Source: Hemicordylus capensis (lineage: Eukaryota > Chordata > Lepidosauria > Squamata > Cordylidae). From it: a stretch of DNA of 64,000 nucleotides. This document shows positions 1 through 33,142 of this stretch, one piece after another. Position numbers and translations under genes: made by a program. Below the pieces are notes generated by a model. That model had not been told where the DNA came from, did no database searches, and was given only the letters and a program-made list of their open reading frames with translations. The DNA lies in contig NC_069662.1 of assembly GCF_027244095.1 (NCBI RefSeq), forward strand, positions 18,192,501 through 18,256,500, in the 5' to 3' direction. Positions within the stretch are counted from its first letter, which is position 1. Every line of letters begins with the position of its first letter.

Positions 1-89
1 GGGTCACCTGACCAGACACTCCCATCTGGACTTCAGCTGGTAAATACGCCCCAGGAACTTTGGGATGAATATCTCCTCGCCTGTCTGAG
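1..89 (+). other. Possible 3' end of a coding exon of an unidentified upstream gene
   Basis: Frame 1 is open from the window edge to a good splice donor (CTGAG/gtaggc, exon end at 89), while the other two + frames have stops. The translation includes QELWDEYLLACLR, which I cannot assign to a family. In human the neighbour upstream of U2AF2 is CCDC106, but this peptide does not resemble what I recall of the CCDC106 C-terminus. It may be a real exon or chance; without upstream sequence it cannot be decided. Confidence 0.2.
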
Positions 90-500
90 GTAGGCTGGTA
101 TACTTGCCATTCGCCTACCTACTTTTTGGCAGTGGCCAAATATTCTATGAAGCCAAGACCATTACAGTGTAGGTAGCAGCTTACCCTTTTCATTATGGCA
201 GGGCTGCCAACTTGAGTCCTCATCATCCCGGAGCGTGGCCCCCTGTGGCTGGGGGTGATTGGAGGGCTGAAGTTGTGACGCCCTGGGCTATAAACAGCAG
301 CAAAGTATGCAAGCCAGGACATCCTGGTTTTTTCTGGAAGAGAGAACGAAGTGGATAAGAGAGGAGGAAACACAGGGAGTCATATAAGAAACTGCTGGGC
401 CTTTAATAAGATTTGGACAGAATGGAGGAGGACACACTATATGGTGGCCATTTGTTAGGAAGGGCATGAGTGAAGGCTGCTTGTCACCTTGCCCTGCCAG
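90..500. other. Unannotated stretch, possible intron of the upstream gene
   Basis: No coding signal, RNA gene or recognisable repeat was seen. It ends in a pyrimidine-rich stretch and a cag that could serve as a 3' splice site at 498-500. Confidence 0.2.
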
Positions 501-970
501 AATCAGGAGCTGATGGCCAACCTGCTACAGATGCAGGAGCAGAATGCAAGCAGGCCTCGGTGGCCAGGGGTCCCTGCCTGGGATTGTGGCTGACGCCCTC
601 TTGCTTGCTGCAGGAATCGAGAGTACCCTCCCTGTGTGATCTGGTGGTCTTCTCGGTAAAGACCTTGCATGGGATTCAACTTGGGTCAAGGGAAAAAGTT
701 GTTGGGTGAACGGAAGGTCCTGTTTGAAGTAAAACAAAAAACATAAGATACTGCTGCAAGTGAGATATTAAATTATGGACACTTTGGGGAAAGCCAAAAT
801 CATTTGTTAAGGAACAAATGATGATGGCACTACAACTCCCGTCATCTGCAGCTATTGTGGCTGGGCATGATTGCAGCTGTAGTCCAACAACATCTGGGGA
901 CCCGAGCTTGAGAACCCCTGAAGTATCTTTTTGCTTGGTTGTTTGAATAAAGTTAATGCCTGCCTGTACT
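501..970 (+). other. Possible terminal exon and 3'UTR of an unidentified upstream gene
   Basis: After ttgccctgccag the sequence reads NQELMANLLQMQEQNASR, a short Gln/Leu-rich coiled-coil-like stretch that ends at a stop about 30 codons on. A second acceptor-like cag lies at 613-615. An AATAAA at 946-951 could end a transcript. Joining the donor at 89 to the acceptor at 500 does not keep the QELMANLL frame, so the two pieces may not belong together. A MITE (829-920) lies inside the putative 3'UTR. The gene is not identified. Confidence 0.2.
829..920 (+). repeat. Palindromic hAT-type MITE, 5'-truncated
   Basis: Carries the diagnostic arms CTACAACTCCCGTCATC and GCAGCTGTAGTCCAACAACA and ends TTGAGAACCCCTG. 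Same family as about 14 other copies in the window. Confidence 0.75.
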
Positions 971-1051
971 GAACCAAATGGCCAGTCCTAACATCTGGCA
1001 AAATGACTGGCTAGAGGGGAAATGAAAGGAACAGGAGTTAATAGAATAGTG

Positions 1052-1188
1052 CAGGGATGGCCAAACTGAGGTTCTCCAGTTGTTGTTGGACTACAGCTCC
1101 CATCATTCCCAGTTACAAGTGATTGTGGCTGGGGATGATGGGAGCTGTAGTCCAACAGCTGCTGGAAAACCTCAGGTTGGCCGCCCTG
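1052..1188. mobile_element. Palindromic hAT-type MITE, complete
   Basis: Terminal inverted repeats CAGGGATGGCCAAACTGAGG and the matching CCTCAGGTTGGCCGCCCTG bound two inverted inner arms. An 8-bp target-site duplication flanks it (gaatagtg at 1044-1051, gaatagag at 1189-1196, one mismatch), as expected for hAT transposition. Confidence 0.85.
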
Positions 1189-1196
1189 GAATAGAG

Positions 1197-3569
1197 TATC
1201 CCACATCCAAAGGTAAGGTGCAGCAATGAGCAGGCTGCTTGTGAGCGGCCGTAGAACTAGAGTGACACGGGTAAGGTTGCCAGATCCTCACGTGGAGATG
1301 GTACCTGCAGTCTTGCAAATAACTAGCCCATAAATCTTCATCACACTGTCTTCCCATGCATAACTTGACGTTAGGGTACGTCATTATCCTGAAGGGACAG
1401 GAAAAAGGGCTGGCAGAAGTGTCCCTGCCTCAGTGCTTGGTGGCCATTTCTACCAGCCGTAGGTGGGTGGCTGTTGGCTAGCATGTTTTAGCAGCTCCGG
1501 AGCAGTGAGCAAGGACGTAGATGTGGCGCTTCTTTAAAAGTGTTGTGGACAGAGGATGCCCTCCCTGAACATCTCACCTTACTGCTGCACCCTCCTCTCC
1601 AGTCTACTGTTCTGTGGGAAAGGGCTAAACCCAGGAGGGCAGAGAGGAGATGAAGTTACTGAACAGACTTCTCTTTTCTGAGCCTTTAATAGACGCTGTT
1701 GGTATTTTCTCTTCTTTCTGCCTTTTTGTGGCACTCTTCCTAGATTGGGGGGATTGACTGCAGCCTCCAGCTGCCTCCACACACTTTCCTGTTGTTTCCC
1801 AAAGATATCCCCATGATCCCACAGCATCTCTTACCTCATGGTTGTCCCAAGAAGCATCGTTGGACACTATCTGCCCTCCCTTTCATAACTGTTGTGCCCT
1901 TCAAGGTCCCCAAGCTGGGCTCCGTTTCACTGGCAATTTTATGCCATTTACACACCACCACCCGCCCCTTTGCTCCCTGAGACAGGGTGTGTGTGTCTGC
2001 GTGTTCACATGTGTTCATCTTCACCTCTGTGGCTTCAAGCTGCTGCTGTGTGTGCGAGTGTGCAAGGATTTGGATCATTTGTTCCCTGCTCCTTGGGAGT
2101 GCTGCCTCCTTATTCAATGTAATTAATGGACTGTTTCCACTGTGCCTGTAATTTCTCACCCAGTCTTTTTTCCCTGTGTTTTAAAATATATATATATATA
2201 TATATATATAAAAGAAAATGTTTGAAAAAAATCAATTTACTAAGAAAATTTAAATTAAACAAAGCATTTTGAATCATGTGTGGTTTTTATTTTTAAAATA
2301 TAAACCTGTTATTTGTCTGATACAGTTGCTGCCAAAAGACTTCTTCCTTGCTGGTGTGGATGCTTTGGTGTGGGCACTGACAACGGGGAACTAGAGTGAA
2401 GCGCTGGGTTTGAGAGGCCTGGATTTCTGGGTTCAGGTTGAGTCCTGTTTAGCTTCAGTTCTCCATTTCTAAAATGGAGTTAATGTTTTTGATGTTGGTT
2501 TTTACTGTAAGGTGCCTGAAGGCCACATTATGTGGTGGAAAAGCAGCCTATAAATAGTAATAATATCAATGATAATTACTGCAAAGCACTTTGCACACTA
2601 ATAGGTGCAACAGAATGGGGTAAATAATAATAAGTAAGAATCTTAAGATTTAAGGGACTGCTTCTGTTAGTGAGCAGGTGCGCACACTTCTTTTGTTAAG
2701 CAAAACATCATTGAGAACAACAAAATAATTGCAGGCAGTTGAACTGGTGTGGTAAAACACCTCCCAGCTAAAAAAAAAAGTCACAAAGAAGTGAGCAAGC
2801 TTTCAGGTTCATAAAAATCCTTCATCAACCTGGTTGTTATAAGAAAGAATTTTTGAGGGGTGGAGGCGGTAGAGAAAAATACTTTGTTGGGCATGATGAA
2901 AAAGAGCCCTATTGCAATTTGTAATTAATTTTTGGTAGAATGTGCTGCATGCAATTAGGCTAGGCTATACTTGGTTGGGGAAAGATCTCAGATGGCACAA
3001 AGACTGAAAGATCTCTCTTTAAGAATACATAAGCCAGGAGTTCTTTGGTTCTGTCTCTAGCACTAATTGGAACATTGGTTCCAATATGATAGAGAGAGAA
3101 GGAAAAATGTGATCATACTTATATTGGCATAGTAATGTTCTAGAGAGAACTGTGTTTAGGAATGAAATCTGCCTAATGCATTTGAAAGCAGTGTGTGTAG
3201 CAGGTTAAATCTATAACACTCCAGTCCAGGCTTGCACCCAATGTTTCCCCAGGCAAATAGCTATCCAGTCAGTGGACTATGCAACACCTCTCCCTCCATC
3301 TCATGCATGCATTCCTCACCACCAACTTCACTCTTCCTATCTCACACACCTGTCCTACATCTTGCAGTCTCTACCAGAGAAAATTCCCAACATCTACTGC
3401 CTCTGTTGCACATTTTCCTGCTTCCTGGTAAGGCATCATCAAAAGCACAATACGATATAGATTGCTGAATACTGTCCCTCTCTTTGAATAATGGAAAGTT
3501 CCAGGAACAACATTATAAGCGTTAGTTTATTTTGGATACAAGTACAACAAAATAGATAGATTAGATAGC
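1197..3569. other. Intergenic stretch with little recognisable content
   Basis: No coding exon recognised. It holds a TA microsatellite (2186-2211), a LINE/SINE 3' tail at about 2505-2576 (tgtaaggtgcctg then cagcctataaatagtaat) and low-complexity AT-rich sequence. Short open frames here have no coding character. Confidence 0.5.
2186..2211. repeat. (TA)n microsatellite
   Basis: About 12 uninterrupted TA units in an AT-rich stretch. Confidence 0.9.
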
Positions 3570-3610
3570 TAGATAAGGCGGGGTATAAATTTGATAGATA
3601 AATAAACAGT
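3570..3610 (+). repeat. SINE/LINE 3' tail remnant
   Basis: The tail motif ggcggggtataaattt is followed by a short A/T-rich repeat, the usual end of squamate L2-tailed elements. Confidence 0.5.
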
Positions 3611-3649
3611 GTGTTTAAGACTGCAACCCTATTCCGCTTTTAGTCTTGT

Positions 3650-3792
3650 TAAAGGTAAAGTATGTCGTCGAGTCGGTATAGACTCCTGGCGACCACAGGC
3701 GCAGAGAAGATGCCTTTCAACATCTTCCGATATCGCTCCTGCTGATAAAGGTGTTTCCCATAGTTTGGGAAACATACCAGCGGGATCCGAAT
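3650..3792 (-). repeat. tRNA-derived SINE, partial, antisense
   Basis: Starts aaaggtaaagtatgtcgtcg and contains cgactcctggcgaccac-like sequence and gtttcccatagtttgggaaa. This is the same family as the + copy at 4262-4520 and the longer copy at 40449-40711. The middle is deleted here. Confidence 0.7.
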
Positions 3793-3959
3793 AGTTGTTT
3801 TTAAGTGTGAGTCGCACTGAGCCTCAGGAAGGAGAAAGTATTAAAAATTGGAAGAAAAGAATGTGAAGGAAAGATAATAGGAAAGAAGAAGGAGCAGGAA
3901 TTGAATGAAAAGGTTTAAAAAAACCCACAATTTCCTGTTTCCCCCTTTATGTCACATCC

Positions 3960-4205
3960 TCCACGTGGCCGATGGTTGCGCCCGTCTTTGTCCAGGCCGG
4001 GGCTTTATTTGTTTTCCGAAGGCTCTAAGGGGGTCGCCTCGTGGTCTCTCCGTTATAAGGAAAGAGCCGCCGGAAGCACCCGAAGACTCTCCGGCGGAAT
4101 TGCTCGTAAAAGACTCGGACTCGGGAGCAGCCGTACTCTCCTCGGCAAAAGGAACTGGAAGGGCGGAGCCAAGCTCATGCGCGGCGGAGTGCACGTGTCC
4201 ACAGA
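3960..4205. promoter_or_regulatory. Isolated CpG-rich patch of unknown role
   Basis: The sequence turns abruptly CpG-rich between AT-rich flanks, with E-box-like CACGTG-type sites (ccacgtggcc near 3961, gcacgtgtcc near 4191), a ccggaagc ETS-like site near 4072 and a GC-box-like gggcggagcc near 4159. An open frame covers it but shows no family signature. It could be a decayed promoter, an enhancer or a transposon core. Confidence 0.3.
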
Positions 4206-4261
4206 TACATAACAACGAGAGTGATACAGGTCTCACCATCGCGAATGAAATGTCTCCAAGC

Positions 4262-4520
4262 ACGATTCTCTGGGGAAGTAACTTGCCTAAAGAGCAAAAG
4301 GTTGCAGGTTCAAATTACCGCTGGGATGTATCCCAGATTATGGGAAACATTAAACAACTGTATCGCGCAGCAGCGATACACGGAGATGCTGAAAAGCATC
4401 ATTTCATCCTGCACGGGATATGGCAATGGTAAACCCCTTCTGTGTTCTACCAAAGACAACTACAGGGCTCTGTGGTTGCCAGGAGTCGACACCAAGTGAC
4501 GGCACAATTTTACTTTACCA
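4262..4520 (+). repeat. tRNA-derived SINE, + orientation
   Basis: The head contains the pol III B-box-like GGTTCAAAT. The body matches the reverse complement of the copy at 40449-40711 (cagcagcgataca, gaaaagcatcatt, ccaggagtcgac). A Tc1/mariner element starts 8 bases after its end. Confidence 0.75.
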
Positions 4521-4528
4521 TAGATGTA

Positions 4529-5308
4529 CAGGTGAAACTCGGAAAATTAGAATATCGTGCAAAAGTCCATTAATTTCAGTAATGCAAATTAAAAGGTGAA
4601 ACTGATATATGAGACAGACGCATTACATGCAAAGTGAGATAAGTCAAGCCTTAATTTGTTATAATTGTGATGATCATGGCGTACAGCTCATGAAAACCCC
4701 AAATCCACAATCCCAGAAAATTAGAATATTACATGGAACCAAGAAGACAAGGATTGAAGAATAGAACAACATCGGACCTCTGAAAAGTATAAGCATGCAT
4801 ATGTATTCAGTACTTGGTTTGTGCCCCTTTTGCAGCAATTACTGCCTCAATGCGGCGTGGCATGGATGCTATCAGCCTGTGGCACTGATGAGGTGTTATG
4901 GAAGACCAGGATGCTTCATTAGCGGCCTTCAGCTCTTCTGCATTGTTTGGTCTCATGTCTCTCATCTTTCTCTTGGCAATGCCCCATAGATTCTCTATGG
5001 GGTCAGGTCAGGCGAGTTTGCTGGCCAGTCAAGCACAGTACACTGTATACTTTTCAGAGGTCCGATATTGTTCTATTCTTCAATCCTTGTCTTCTTGGTT
5101 CCATGTAATATTCTAATTTTCTGGGATTGTGGATTTGGGGTTTTCATGAGCTGTATGCCATGATCATCACAATTATAACAAATTAAGGCTTGACTTATCT
5201 CGCTTTGCATGTAATGCGTCTGTCTCATATATCAGTTTCACCTTTTAATTTGCATTACTGAAATTAATGGACTTTTGCACGATATTCTAATTTTCCGAGT
5301 TTCACCTG
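4529..5308 (-). mobile_element. Tc1/mariner-type DNA transposon, non-autonomous, long terminal inverted repeats
   Basis: TA target-site duplications (4527-4528, 5309-5310) flank inverted repeats beginning CAGGTGAAACTCGGAAAATT. The arms extend over 200 bp and enclose a remnant of a transposase C-terminus read on the - strand. There the conserved DWPANSPDL segment precedes a frameshift, after which ENLWG-type and KAANEAS residues follow in another frame. The N-terminal two thirds of the transposase, including the first two catalytic aspartates, is absent. Length 780 bp. A near-identical copy lies at 26625-27403 in the opposite orientation. Confidence 0.92.
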
Positions 5309-5310
5309 TA

Positions 5311-5730
5311 GTTCATATTTTTTTCACAAAAACCAAGGCCCGAGTTAAAAACAGCATGTTTTTAATGACACCCGTTTTTGCCGCTTTTAGTTTCTTGATG
5401 GACATCCTGCTGCTCAATGAGAGTCACCTTAAAGTTCTAGGTTGCTTTACTGTGGTCTCTATGGGTGGATTTCACTTGTAGCCCGGGTGGGGGGGAGAAT
5501 GGCTTCAAGCAATAATTGAAAGGAGGTGCCCAGGCCATGGGAAAGCATTACATGGCCTCTCATAGAGACCAGCTCCGGCCTGTGAGGACTGTTGGGGCAG
5601 CCACCCTCCTCCGCCCGCACCTTCCCAGGAGTACGGAAAGACCAGTGTGCCCTGAGAATAAGGCAAGAAAGGAGGCGCCTAGGCCAGGGAGCTCTTGTCC
5701 TCAGCTCCTGAAAAGACCAACAGCCTGAGA
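5311..5730. other. Unannotated intergenic stretch
   Basis: Open frames are present but show no recognisable domain. Probably repeat-derived sequence leading into the LINE-type tail that follows. Confidence 0.3.
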
Positions 5731-5830
5731 CATTTTATTAATCTGTTATTTGCTTCTTTTAATATTGTAAACCGCTTTGGGTGCCTTTGTCAAGGCAGAA
5801 AGACGGTATTAAAATGGAATAAATAATAAA
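5731..5830 (+). repeat. LINE (L2/CR1-type) 3' tail
   Basis: aatattgtaaaccgctttgg, then caaggcagaaagacggtatt and an AATAAATAATAAA end, the typical squamate L2-type 3' terminus. Confidence 0.7.
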
Positions 5831-6275
5831 GAATCCGGAACTTCCCTGTAGAAAACCTGAGACAGGCTACTCTAGTCTATTATTATATCTTCGCTTGTGT
5901 TCGAGAGAAGGAAGTGACGTTGACGGAAAGACCCGAACCTTTCCGGAAAATCCGAAGGGCCGCCTCAGGCTTAGGCTTTTCGAAGCGCTTCTGGGAGGAC
6001 TTTAAAAAAAAAAGAAAGAAAGAAGAAAGGCATAGAACTGTCCTAGCGGACGACAAGGAGACCCACAAGCCTATTTCAAAAGCTCTTTCCGGAGAGAGCC
6101 GAGGACTTCCGTTAACACCCGAAGCTACCTCCGGAAGTTGCCGAACTCAAGGGAAGGCGCCGCCGCGGCCTACTGCGTGAGGAGGAGCTGCTTAGCCTGA
6201 GCCCCTGTAGCAGGAACAGTAGCAGCAGCGACGCCGGGCCCGCACCGTCCTCCTTTTCCCCCTTCCTCCGTCGCC

Positions 6276-28298
<22,023 letters not shown>

Positions 28299-28705
28299 TC
28301 CAGCTCTGAGCCAGACCCAAGGGGTATTTGAGGGGGCAGGGGCAGCTCGCTGGCCAGAGAGGCTCCTTTAGCAGCGTAGCCTGTTTATATTTTATGGCCA
28401 AAATCTCCTGTATTTTTTTCTCCAACTGTCCCAATCCCATCCTTTTCTATCCCTGCCACCAGCCCACCCAACCCCCCACAGTTTCCCTGTAATGGTTACT
28501 CTGTAGTAGAAACGTTGTCTCTTATCCCCATATTTCGCGTTCCCTCTCTGTGATGTTTCTGATTTTTTGCTAAGAGGAATTTTGCTCTCAAAAAAACAGG
28601 CCCATTTTGTTGTATTTTCCTTTCCTCTGCGCTGTGTGTATGGACAACTATTTCTCTAGCATTGTCTCTCATAAATAAACATTTTTTCCAATTCCCTGGT
28701 GTCAG
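28299..28705 (+). other. U2AF2: U2AF2 3'UTR
   Basis: About 400 nt of pyrimidine-rich sequence ending shortly after the AATAAA at 28674-28679. A following ggtgtcagt and a T-rich stretch fit a GU/U-rich downstream element. Confidence 0.75.
28674..28679 (+). terminator. U2AF2: Polyadenylation signal of U2AF2
   Basis: Canonical AATAAA about 375 nt after the stop codon, with a T-rich element about 50 nt downstream. Confidence 0.8.
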
Positions 28706-30361
28706 TTAGGAATCTTCCTCTTTTTTTGGTTTTTAATCTTGGCTTGTGAGCTAACATGGACATGTGTGTACCGTCTAGGATGGTTCTGGCAGACTTTGGT
28801 AGCTCATGATCTTCCCTCAGTACATCAGTGAGTTAATGGACAAAGCCACACACATTAACTTTTCTCCTGCTGTGCTGTTGTTGTAAGGTACTGTCATTCA
28901 TGTCCCTGGATTGACTGGAATGCTAAAGTACAAGATTGTGTATTCTGGATTTTTCAAAAGTATAGGAAAGCCTTAGAATTCCCAAGAATCTTAACTTTCA
29001 CTTGAAAGCAAGATTCTAGCCCTTATGGCACAAACACATGCTTGAAAGTGTGTGTGCAATGCAGAGTGAGACTACCAGAAACTAGAGGAATTTCTGATTA
29101 TCATTTCCAGTAATCACTTCTGTGCCTTTTTATAGCTTCTTCCTCCTCCTGTCCATGATGGTGGCGGCAGTGGCGGCGGCGGCAGCAGAAAACACAAAGT
29201 CCGATAAATCATGTTAATGTTCATAATTTCTACAGGTTGCAGAATTCCTCGTCTTTGGGTGCAGAACTAGGGTTTCCTTGCTGCTGCTTTTTGACTTTAG
29301 CAGAGGACCTGCAGTTCCATCACTATAGCTGACGTAGGCTGTAACAAAATGGTACCTTTGCTAAAGATAATGAGCTTAAAAGGATTTCTCTCTTACAGTT
29401 TAGTCCTATACACATTTACCCTGTTTCCCCGAAAGTAAGACCTAGCAGTAATTTCTGATGTACCGCTAATTGCCCTAGTGCATTTTGGGGGGCTAAAATT
29501 AATATAAGACACTGTCTTATTTTCGGGGAAACACGGTATCTGGAATTAAGTACTATTCTGATCAGTAGAGTCTGTGTAGGATTGCAGCTTAAGTCTTGAA
29601 AGCTAGCCCACCAAGAGTTGGCCTGAAAATGTTTATCTACCCTGGCTCTTCAAGAGTGTGCAAGATTGTCCATATGGAAAAAAGTAATTGGCAATCAATG
29701 CAAAAACCTGTTTCTGACTGAAGTCAGGAAGAGGGCTGCATCTCATCAAAAACTTACTTGGTCTCAATGAGATGTCTGAACTATATACACATTAAGACCA
29801 ATATACACAATCTAAACAAGTTTTAGTTTGTTTATACTGCTTTGATTTACAGTTTCAAAGTGCCTTTATTTGGCTTGGCCTTTCAGACACACTTTGCATT
29901 GCGAAGCTTTAACTGACTTCTACACAGTTGCAGAAGTATAACTTTCAAGATTCTCTGCCATGGGGGAAGCCATGGCTGGTATGAATATTCCTTTTAGTTG
30001 TACTTGAAGTGAATAGATATGGACTGATTTTCACAGGAGGAAAGGTGCTCTATGCAGGGTTTATGAGAAAATCTCTTTAGTTAAGTATCAAAACTTCAAA
30101 AATCTCAGCAGTTCAACAGACTCAAGAGCTGGGTTGTCAGGGTGAAATGAAGATGAGAGTCAGTTTATTTGATGAGAGACAGTTTAAAGATCATGGGAAT
30201 TTCTCTCTCTAAAGTGCCACTGATCTGAAATAGAGCATTCCTTTAGAGGCTGATCACAGTGAGCAGCATCCAGACTAAGTTCCACTGAAATTAATAGGGC
30301 TTATGCTAGCCCTGAGTAACTTAACTCATTTATATAAGCTGTATGTCGGTGATGCAATGCA
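28706..30361. other. Intergenic stretch between U2AF2 and the Penelope-like element
   Basis: No gene was recognised. It includes a (GGC)n-rich short run near 29160-29185 and the mariner MITE at 29419-29536. The rest is ordinary AT-rich sequence. Confidence 0.5.
29419..29536. mobile_element. Mariner-type MITE, complete
   Basis: TA duplications at 29417-29418 and 29537-29538. The inverted ends are ccctgtttccccgaaagtaa and ttattttcggggaaacacgg, 118 bp in total. Confidence 0.85.
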
Positions 30362-33142
30362 CACATTAACACTTCAGTTCATTTCAAAAGATCCTTTATT
30401 GTGCAAAACATAAAAGTGGATACACATCAATAAAAACATTTTGGTATGCACACCATCATCAGTTATTTATTTATTATTTATTAAAAAATTTATACCACCC
30501 TTCCAAAAGGCTCAGTTAAACAAGCAGGCACAGAAAAATGACCTCTTCTGTTCCCCAGCTGTTAAATACTTTAAAGCAGATAACACTGTGTTCCATGACC
30601 GGCAGAGAGATGGGGCGGGGGGGAGGGAATCACCTGGTTTTTCTCACAGGCTAATTAATCTTATAGTATTAGCCAGTGCCTCTCAAGCACTGACATCTGG
30701 TCTCAGTTCCTTTATTTTCCTTTTGTAAATTCCTTTCAGTACCCAAAATAGAGACTTTAGTAGGCACTACTTTGCCTTTGTGGTTTTTCCTCATATGCAT
30801 TGATCAGGGCTTTGTTCTCAGTACACAATGCCTCATATCTGCTAGAAGTTCTCTATATCTATCTATCAGTGGTCTGCTGGATTCTACAATATAAAATGAA
30901 GTGCAACCTAAACATTGAATTTTATTTATTGCACCTTTCTTTCCACAATTTCCTTCCCCCTGTTCACAAATTTCACAGTCTTGTGCATCATCTCCTATCG
31001 TACAATCTGGAGTTAACTAATTGTTAGTGGTGTTAGTGCTGTTGCAAACTACATTCACTTTTAATTTCTTGCCTTTCCAAGATTCTCTGGGTTTGCCGTG
31101 TAAATCTATATGTAATATGTAATAAATGGTATTTTAAGTACAAGCAAACCCTTAATGAATCCAGCTCTTCTCCAACTCTTTGAGACAGGCAATTCATACC
31201 CATTCTTCCTAATTAGGTTTTCTGCTTTCTCTCTAGATTATTTTTGGTGTTCAATTGTGGAGATATCCTCTGCCCTGTCACATTTTTCGTAGTTTGTATT
31301 TTCACTGCTTTTTTATTTCCATATCTAGAAAAGGAAGCCAGCCCTCTTCATTTGGGTTTTCCCTCGTGAGTCTTATACTCCCTTATTCGATTTTACAAAT
31401 ATTTCATTTGCTTGCTTTTGAGTAGATGTAGTAATAATCAGGTCATCTATGTACCTTTTTATACAGAATTACATCAGAATTGATGCTCCTTCTTTCAGTG
31501 GTATTCATATATGAAATAGCCTGGCTAGACTATTTCCCATTGCCAGCCCCTTTCTTTGTACATAGTAAAGGTAGTACTTTCCATCAAATTTGAAGGTGTT
31601 ACATTGTAGGCATACAGTGATTAATGCATTGATGTTATTAATTGAAAAACCACATTTGTCAATAACATGGCCATTCCCTTCCCATAACCATATGACTCTG
31701 TCTTGCCCCTTCATTGTCCACATTCATATACAATGCCTCAGCATCAAAACTTTCAAAATGTACTTGCTCCTCCCACATCCCAATTCCATGTTAGGCCTCC
31801 AATAACTGCTTAGTATTTTGTAAATGTGCAGGTACGTTATTCAAAAGTGGTGATAATATAGTTACAATCAGCCAACTAATCCGATCTGTAGGTCCATCAC
31901 AGCTACAGCCTGAAATTATTGGTCTAACTTTAATTGTTTCCGCCTATACATTTGGTCCAGAACCTTTTTTCCATTTTGTGGGGCAATACAGTACATTGAG
32001 GGTGATTATTATCAAAAAGTTCCTGAAACCTTTTATAAAGTTTCCTTTTTTCACAAATACCTTGCCAAGTTGTCTTAACATTTAGGCAGTTAAGGCAGTC
32101 CCCCTTCTCTGCTTTCTTATATGTAGTCTCATCAGCCAACTTTGTTAATTCCTTATCCATCTGTTGGCTCATAACAAAATCACCCCCCTTATCACTCGCA
32201 GAAATCCTAATCATCCCACATAGTCTTTAGTTGTTGAATCATAGTTCTCTATTTCATCATTAAATTGTCCCTTTGATATCTTTGCTCTTCTGCCAACAGT
32301 CTTCAATTCTCCTGTTACAATAATCAATTTCCTATCACAATTTTCTGGTGGTGCCTTAATCTTTGTTCTCAGAAAGGGGAAGTTTCTTTCCAATTGTCTT
32401 AAATGTTGATTCGGCTGTGATGTATCTTCCTCACCCCTTAACGCTCTCCATCTTAGTTGATTGACCAAACATTGAAGCCCTGATTTCCATTCTAGTCCAT
32501 TGGCTCACTTTACATGTCAGGGCAAAATGATGGACTCAACACCTCTCCAGCTTCCTCATTCATCTTTACATATCCAGGTATTGTATAAAATAATGCCTTA
32601 TCTTCCTTTTTCATACTTCCATCATTTCCCTCTTTTCCCTTCTTGCCTCCATTCCAATCACATCCCTCTCTACCTCAAAAGTCCGTTTAATCTTCCAGTT
32701 CATAGTGACAAATGATTCATGAACTTATTATTCTCCCGTTCCTTAGTGTCTTAAGGAAAAGCTTGTCTAATTCCGGAAACTACTTTTGCTTTTAAATACT
32801 GGAACTGATACATGGCTGTCCTCTCCCTATTTCGTTAATGATTAGTAGGCTGTATCTTAAGGAGTGTACTTGTTGAGGTATGTACTCACTTTGATGAAAC
32901 AGATGTTTTGTTCTATCAATAAATCTGGGTATAAAACTCTCCAGTTGACAGAGTGAAAAAGAATTGATAGCAACATTGCCTAAGCATGTTGTTCATAACA
33001 TGCTTTTTCATAACATGTGGTCTTTTTTTTCTGTGCGTATTTGTTTAGCTGATGACAGCATGTACACTGAAACTTTTTTATTGATGTGTATCTGCTTTTA
33101 TTTTTTGTGCAATAAAGGGTATTTTGAAGTGAAAACTCATTT
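30362..33142 (-). mobile_element. Penelope-like retroelement, broken, with inverted terminal repeats
   Basis: Fossil element on the - strand. Reverse-transcriptase segments are recognisable between about 31350 and 32470, for example ASDKGGDFVM, EIENYDSTTKD, AMGNSLARLF and FLDMEIKK. A weak GIY-YIG-like remnant lies near 30800-31000. Related segments of about 85 bp sit at both ends in opposite orientation (30362-30443 and 33055-33142, both with tttttattgatgtgtatc on one strand), which fits the LTR-like repeats known in this group. It is broken in several places, and a short LINE tail is inserted near 30463-30515. Not a recent copy. Exact outer borders are inferred from the inverted repeats. Confidence 0.7.
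30463..30515 (-). repeat. Antisense LINE tail inside the Penelope-like element
   Basis: ttatttatttattatttatt then tttataccacccttccaaaa, the reverse of an L2-type 3' end. Confidence 0.6.

Noticed and set aside
3905-4432. Open frame of about 175 codons over the CpG-rich patch
   Set aside because: No domain or family resemblance. The frame runs into a SINE, and CpG-rich sequence lacks stops by composition.
4795-5116. Small + strand open frames with a matching set at 26817-27138
   Set aside because: They are non-coding strand readings of the two Tc1/mariner copies.
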